NCBI GenBank assembly: GCA_021737945.1
Contig: JAIPCX010000001.1
Location: forward strand, 186,001 to 250,000
DNA from: Polynucleobacter sp.
GTDB lineage: Bacteria > Pseudomonadota > Gammaproteobacteria > Burkholderiales > Burkholderiaceae_D
Reading direction: 5' to 3'
Length of the DNA: 64,000 bases
Shown here: positions 61,258 to 64,000 of the stretch, in pieces
How positions within the stretch are numbered: the stretch's first letter is position 1
Layout: each line of letters begins with the position of its first letter
Program-made: the position numbers and the translations under genes
Notes under the pieces: model-generated
Told to the model about the DNA's origin: nothing
The model's database searches: none
The model's input: the letters and a program-made list of their open reading frames with translations, nothing else

Positions 61258-62982
61258 TCACTGCGCAGAACGCCAACGCTGCTCAGCATCCTCCCATGCT
61301 GACAAAGGCTGCAAGTCAGGTACCCATGCAAGACCCGATTTAGCATCAGAGGAAACAGCCTCCGGTGTAACTACAACATCCAGTAATGCAGGTCGATTTG
61401 CCATCGCGCGCGCAATCGCCCCTTCAAGATCTTCTGCACGTTCAACGCGCTCCGCATACAAACCAAATGCGCGCGCCATCGCGGCGTGATCTGAAAATTG
61501 CAGTCGAGTGCCAACCACTTTGCCATGCGATTCTTGTTGATCACGCACTTCGATCGCCCACGAACCATTATTAGCGACAACCACCAATACCGGTGCCTTA
61601 TGCCTTGCTGCTGTATCTAACTCCATCGCATTAAATCCAAAAGCACCATCACCGGTCGCAACAACCACCGTTTTATCAGGACAAATCAAACTCGCCGCCA
61701 CACCGAATGGCGTGCCCACGCCTATACAACCCAGTGAACCAGGATCAAGATAAGTCGATGCAGGTAAGCCTACGCGTGCAAAGCTCAAGAAGTCACCGCC
61801 ATCGGCAACAATGACTGCATCTTCAGGTAAGGCATCACGTAGTGCCGCTAGCACGCGATTAGGATGCATCAAGCCATCACTACCGGGTGCTGCTTCGCGC
61901 ATGCTGGTAACTAATTTTTTTGAGCGTTCTACATGTTTTTCTCGCAAACCTGCAGTCCACGATGTATCAACTACAGAAGCTCTGTTGCCTGCTACATCTA
62001 GCAAGGCTTGTAATGCCAGCTTGCCAGTAGATAAAATCTCTACCTCACCGCGACGATTGTCTCTAAGCTCTGCAGCACAATCGGCGATGCGTATGAACTT
62101 TGCCTCGCCAAAAACAGAAGGTGACCCATACGCAAGCTGAAAATCTAAACGCCGCCCTACTGTTAACACGACATCAGCTTGCTGCATCACTGTGCCACGC
62201 ATAGCAGCCACCACACTGGAATGACTCTCGGGTACTAATCCTTTGCTTTCACCCGTATCCAAGTAAGCAGCGCCGAGGCGCGACAACAGTTCACACAATT
62301 CTTTGCTGGCGCCTTTCGCACCGCGACCAGAAATCACCAACGGACGTTTAGCTGACCACAACAGCTCGACTGCTTTGATGATCGATGCTTGGTCAGGCGG
62401 CATTGCAAGCGCCGCACGCTCAATAAAACGCTCTGGCATTTGCATTGCCTTACTCACGTGCGCGCGCACAATATCGACTGGAAAATCTAAATACACGGGA
62501 CCCGGCTCACCACCCTGCCCTAGTGCGCGCGAAACAGCTTCATCAATCTCTTGTAAGGCGAGATCAGGATGATGAACCGTGCGCGCATAACGAGTGATGC
62601 TGCGTACTAAATCGGTATGAACAATATCTTGTAGCGCGCCGCGATTTTCTTGCGGCATCGGTGGCAGGCCCGACAACACCAGCACGGGTGCACGAGAGAC
62701 ATGCGCATTCGCGATACCCGTCATTGCATTGGTTACGCCCGGTCCGGCTGTTACCAGAGCCACGCCTAGACCACCCGTGAGATCAGCTTCTGCATGCGCC
62801 ATGTAAACTGCCGCACGCTCATCACGCACATCGATGATGCGTATACCCTCGGCATCGAGTCGCATCCAGATCGGCATGATGTGACCGCCGCATAAACCAT
62901 AGACTCGCTTTACACCCTGACTTTTCAGGTAACGGGCAATCAATGCAGCGACGGATTGTTCATGTATTTCGGGTGCTGACAT
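61258..62982 (-). CDS. ThDP-dependent enzyme, acetolactate synthase/2-hydroxyacyl-CoA lyase type
   Basis: 574 residues from ATG 62982 behind CAGGAG; the longer frame to 63042 is rejected. The ThDP-activating Glu is in DVRDERAAVYMAHAEADL. The cofactor motif is GDGAFGFNAMELDTAARH to VANNGSW. The middle domain has ISGRGAKGASKEL. Biosynthetic acetolactate synthase would be paired with a small subunit, which is absent. With acyl-CoA synthetase and dehydrogenase neighbours, a 2-hydroxyacyl-CoA or 2-oxo acid lyase is more likely. Confidence 0.82.
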   Translation of the reverse strand: MSAPEIHEQSVAALIARYLKSQGVKRVYGLCGGHIMPIWMRLDAEGIRIIDVRDERAAVYMAHAEADLTGGLGVALVTAGPGVTNAMTGIANAHVSRAPVLVLSGLPPMPQENRGALQDIVHTDLVRSITRYARTVHHPDLALQEIDEAVSRALGQGGEPGPVYLDFPVDIVRAHVSKAMQMPERFIERAALAMPPDQASIIKAVELLWSAKRPLVISGRGAKGASKELCELLSRLGAAYLDTGESKGLVPESHSSVVAAMRGTVMQQADVVLTVGRRLDFQLAYGSPSVFGEAKFIRIADCAAELRDNRRGEVEILSTGKLALQALLDVAGNRASVVDTSWTAGLREKHVERSKKLVTSMREAAPGSDGLMHPNRVLAALRDALPEDAVIVADGGDFLSFARVGLPASTYLDPGSLGCIGVGTPFGVAASLICPDKTVVVATGDGAFGFNAMELDTAARHKAPVLVVVANNGSWAIEVRDQQESHGKVVGTRLQFSDHAAMARAFGLYAERVERAEDLEGAIARAMANRPALLDVVVTPEAVSSDAKSGLAWVPDLQPLSAWEDAEQRWRSAQ

Positions 62983-63169
62983 TGCACTTACTCCTGGTGA
63001 TTCAGCCAAATTAAAAGGAAACAAGAGCCACTCTGAACCCAAAGAGCGCTTTCCGTAAACTTTTATGAGCTTTAAAGAAAAGGGTTTTCTGTGTTGATGG
63101 AAGTATACTAGAATTGAACTCTGAATTCAGTATTCGGAAATGATTGGACAACATTCTAAACTTAACAAC
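62983..63169. promoter_or_regulatory. Divergent control region of the acyl-CoA cluster
   Basis: 187 bp between two outward-facing starts. CTGAATTCAG (63121-63130) is a perfect 10-bp palindrome near AGAATTGAACTCTGAATTC, a possible regulator site. TATACT (about 63102-63107) could be a -10. Assignment to the GntR protein is inference. Confidence 0.35.
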
Positions 63170-64000
63170 ATGAGCCAATTTCTTACCCTCTCTGACGCCA
63201 TCGCCACCCATGCGCGACTGATGCCACAAAAAATCGGCGCCCGCGATTCTCGCCGATCGCTGAGCTTTGCCTCATGGAACGAGCGCGCTAGCCGCCTCGC
63301 CGATGGATTGCTAAATACCGGCCTGCGTAGCGGCGACCGGGTCGGACTGCTCGCATATAACTGCCTGGAATGGATGGAGATTTATGTCGCGCTGGCCAGA
63401 GCAGGATTGGTGGCAGTGCCTGTTAATTTCCGACTCACTGGACCTGAAATCAGCTACATCCTGAACAACGCCGAAGTCAGCGCTGTCATAACTGGCGTAG
63501 AGTTCTGTGAAACGCTGGATTCACAAAAAAAGGAATTACCCATTTCCAATGGCAGGCACTTTGTGATGGGTGATGCGCCACACGCTGGATGGACGCCTTA
63601 CGAAAAACTCATTAGCACGGGTAACCCGCACAGAAAATTCGTCGCCGTGGATACGCAAAGCATGTGCGCGCTCATGTACACCTCGGGCACCACCGGCAAA
63701 CCCAAAGGCGCGATCCGCAATCATCAAGGTAGCTATCTCATTGCTCTCGCCACCGCGATAGAGATGGGATTTAGCAAAGACGACACGGGTTTGCTGGTCA
63801 TGCCTATGTGCCACGCGAACTCACTGTACTTCGCAACGACCTTCATCCACTTGGGTGCCGCTTGTATCGTAGACGACCGTCGAAGCTACGATCCCGAGGC
63901 CTTGCTTGCCACGCTCTCACAAGAGAGGGTCACCTTCACGTCACTGGTACCGACGCATTACATCATGCTGCTATCGCTGCCTGAAGAAACCAAGAAAAAA
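63170..64000 (+). CDS. AMP-forming acyl-CoA synthetase, 3'-truncated by window end
   Basis: The frame is open from ATG 63170 to the window edge, giving 277 residues. It begins MSQFLTLSDAIATHARLMPQ, and the ATP-binding loop is MYTSGTTGKPKGAI. AGLVAVPVNFRLTGPEISYI is typical of the adenylate-forming family. It activates a carboxylic acid to its CoA ester by way of an acyl-AMP. It diverges from the ThDP-enzyme operon and is likely the first step of the same pathway. The chain-length range cannot be set from this half. Confidence 0.9.
   Translation, partial: MSQFLTLSDAIATHARLMPQKIGARDSRRSLSFASWNERASRLADGLLNTGLRSGDRVGLLAYNCLEWMEIYVALARAGLVAVPVNFRLTGPEISYILNNAEVSAVITGVEFCETLDSQKKELPISNGRHFVMGDAPHAGWTPYEKLISTGNPHRKFVAVDTQSMCALMYTSGTTGKPKGAIRNHQGSYLIALATAIEMGFSKDDTGLLVMPMCHANSLYFATTFIHLGAACIVDDRRSYDPEALLATLSQERVTFTSLVPTHYIMLLSLPEETKKK

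Noticed and set aside
61258-62982. Biosynthetic acetolactate synthase ilvB
   Set aside because: No regulatory subunit or ilvC follows, and the neighbours are acyl-CoA enzymes.
1-64000. CRISPR array
   Set aside because: No regularly spaced short repeats with unique spacers were seen.

Overview
The window joins a prophage to a heavy-metal resistance island and then to ordinary chromosomal metabolism. The proteins are Gram-negative: lambda/HK97-type tail genes, a CzcCBA tripartite pump, TolC-like lipoproteins and periplasmic copper proteins. Together with the CzcI, CadR/PbrR and ArsR-rhodanese types, this points to a betaproteobacterium, probably Burkholderiales. The assignment is inferred from gene content; no rRNA or other phylogenetic marker lies in the window.

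1-28796, prophage late genes (left end outside the window). The order is: a truncated DNA methyltransferase, a DUF3489 gene on the other strand, HNH nuclease, TerS, a higBA toxin-antitoxin pair on the opposite strand, TerL, portal, S49/ClpP-like maturation protease, HK97-type capsid and head-tail connectors. The lambda-like tail follows: tail tube, G and G-T chaperones made through a -1 frameshift, tape measure, then M, L, K, I and J homologues. Fibre genes come next, one of them broken by a 16-bp tandem duplication. A tightly coupled accessory operon follows, with a cupin-like protein, three 2-oxoglutarate/Fe(II)-oxygenase-like proteins and a membrane acyl desaturase. A small membrane protein, a 3-TM holin and a GH24 endolysin end the prophage. 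A tRNA-3'-end-like sequence about 54 bp past the endolysin stop may be the right attachment site.

29234-54739, metal island made of several modules. First is a minus-strand copper cluster (decayed cusF, cupredoxin, multicopper oxidase, TolC-like protein, small exported protein, CusF) divergent from a CusRS-type two-component system. An IS110-family element separates it from a cadmium/zinc/lead module: cadR-DMT transporter-ynfA divergent from cadA, around a textbook MerR-type operator. czcI, czcC, czcB and czcA follow, ending in a truncated small exported gene. A minus-strand sulfur-transfer cluster (ArsR-rhodanese, DsrE, MFS transporter with an amber codon, rhodanese, DUF302) sits behind a perfect 32-bp palindrome. 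Last comes an AT-richer operon of small exported metal-binding proteins (CusF-like, MerP-like, MerT-like membrane protein). A decayed excisionase-type HTH gene marks its end.

54905-59220, cassette region. Near-identical ~87-bp direct repeats, resembling a tmRNA 3' end with its terminator, flank a small zinc-ribbon protein and an SF1 (DNA2/IGHMBP2-like) helicase. A class II Fic protein behind a perfect 38-bp inverted repeat comes next.

59249-64000, acyl-CoA metabolism. An acyl-CoA dehydrogenase, GntR/FCD regulator and ThDP-dependent acetolactate-synthase/2-hydroxyacyl-CoA-lyase-type enzyme lie on the minus strand. An AMP-forming acyl-CoA synthetase diverges from them and runs off the right end. 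Together they look like a regulated pathway that activates and oxidises an unidentified carboxylic acid.
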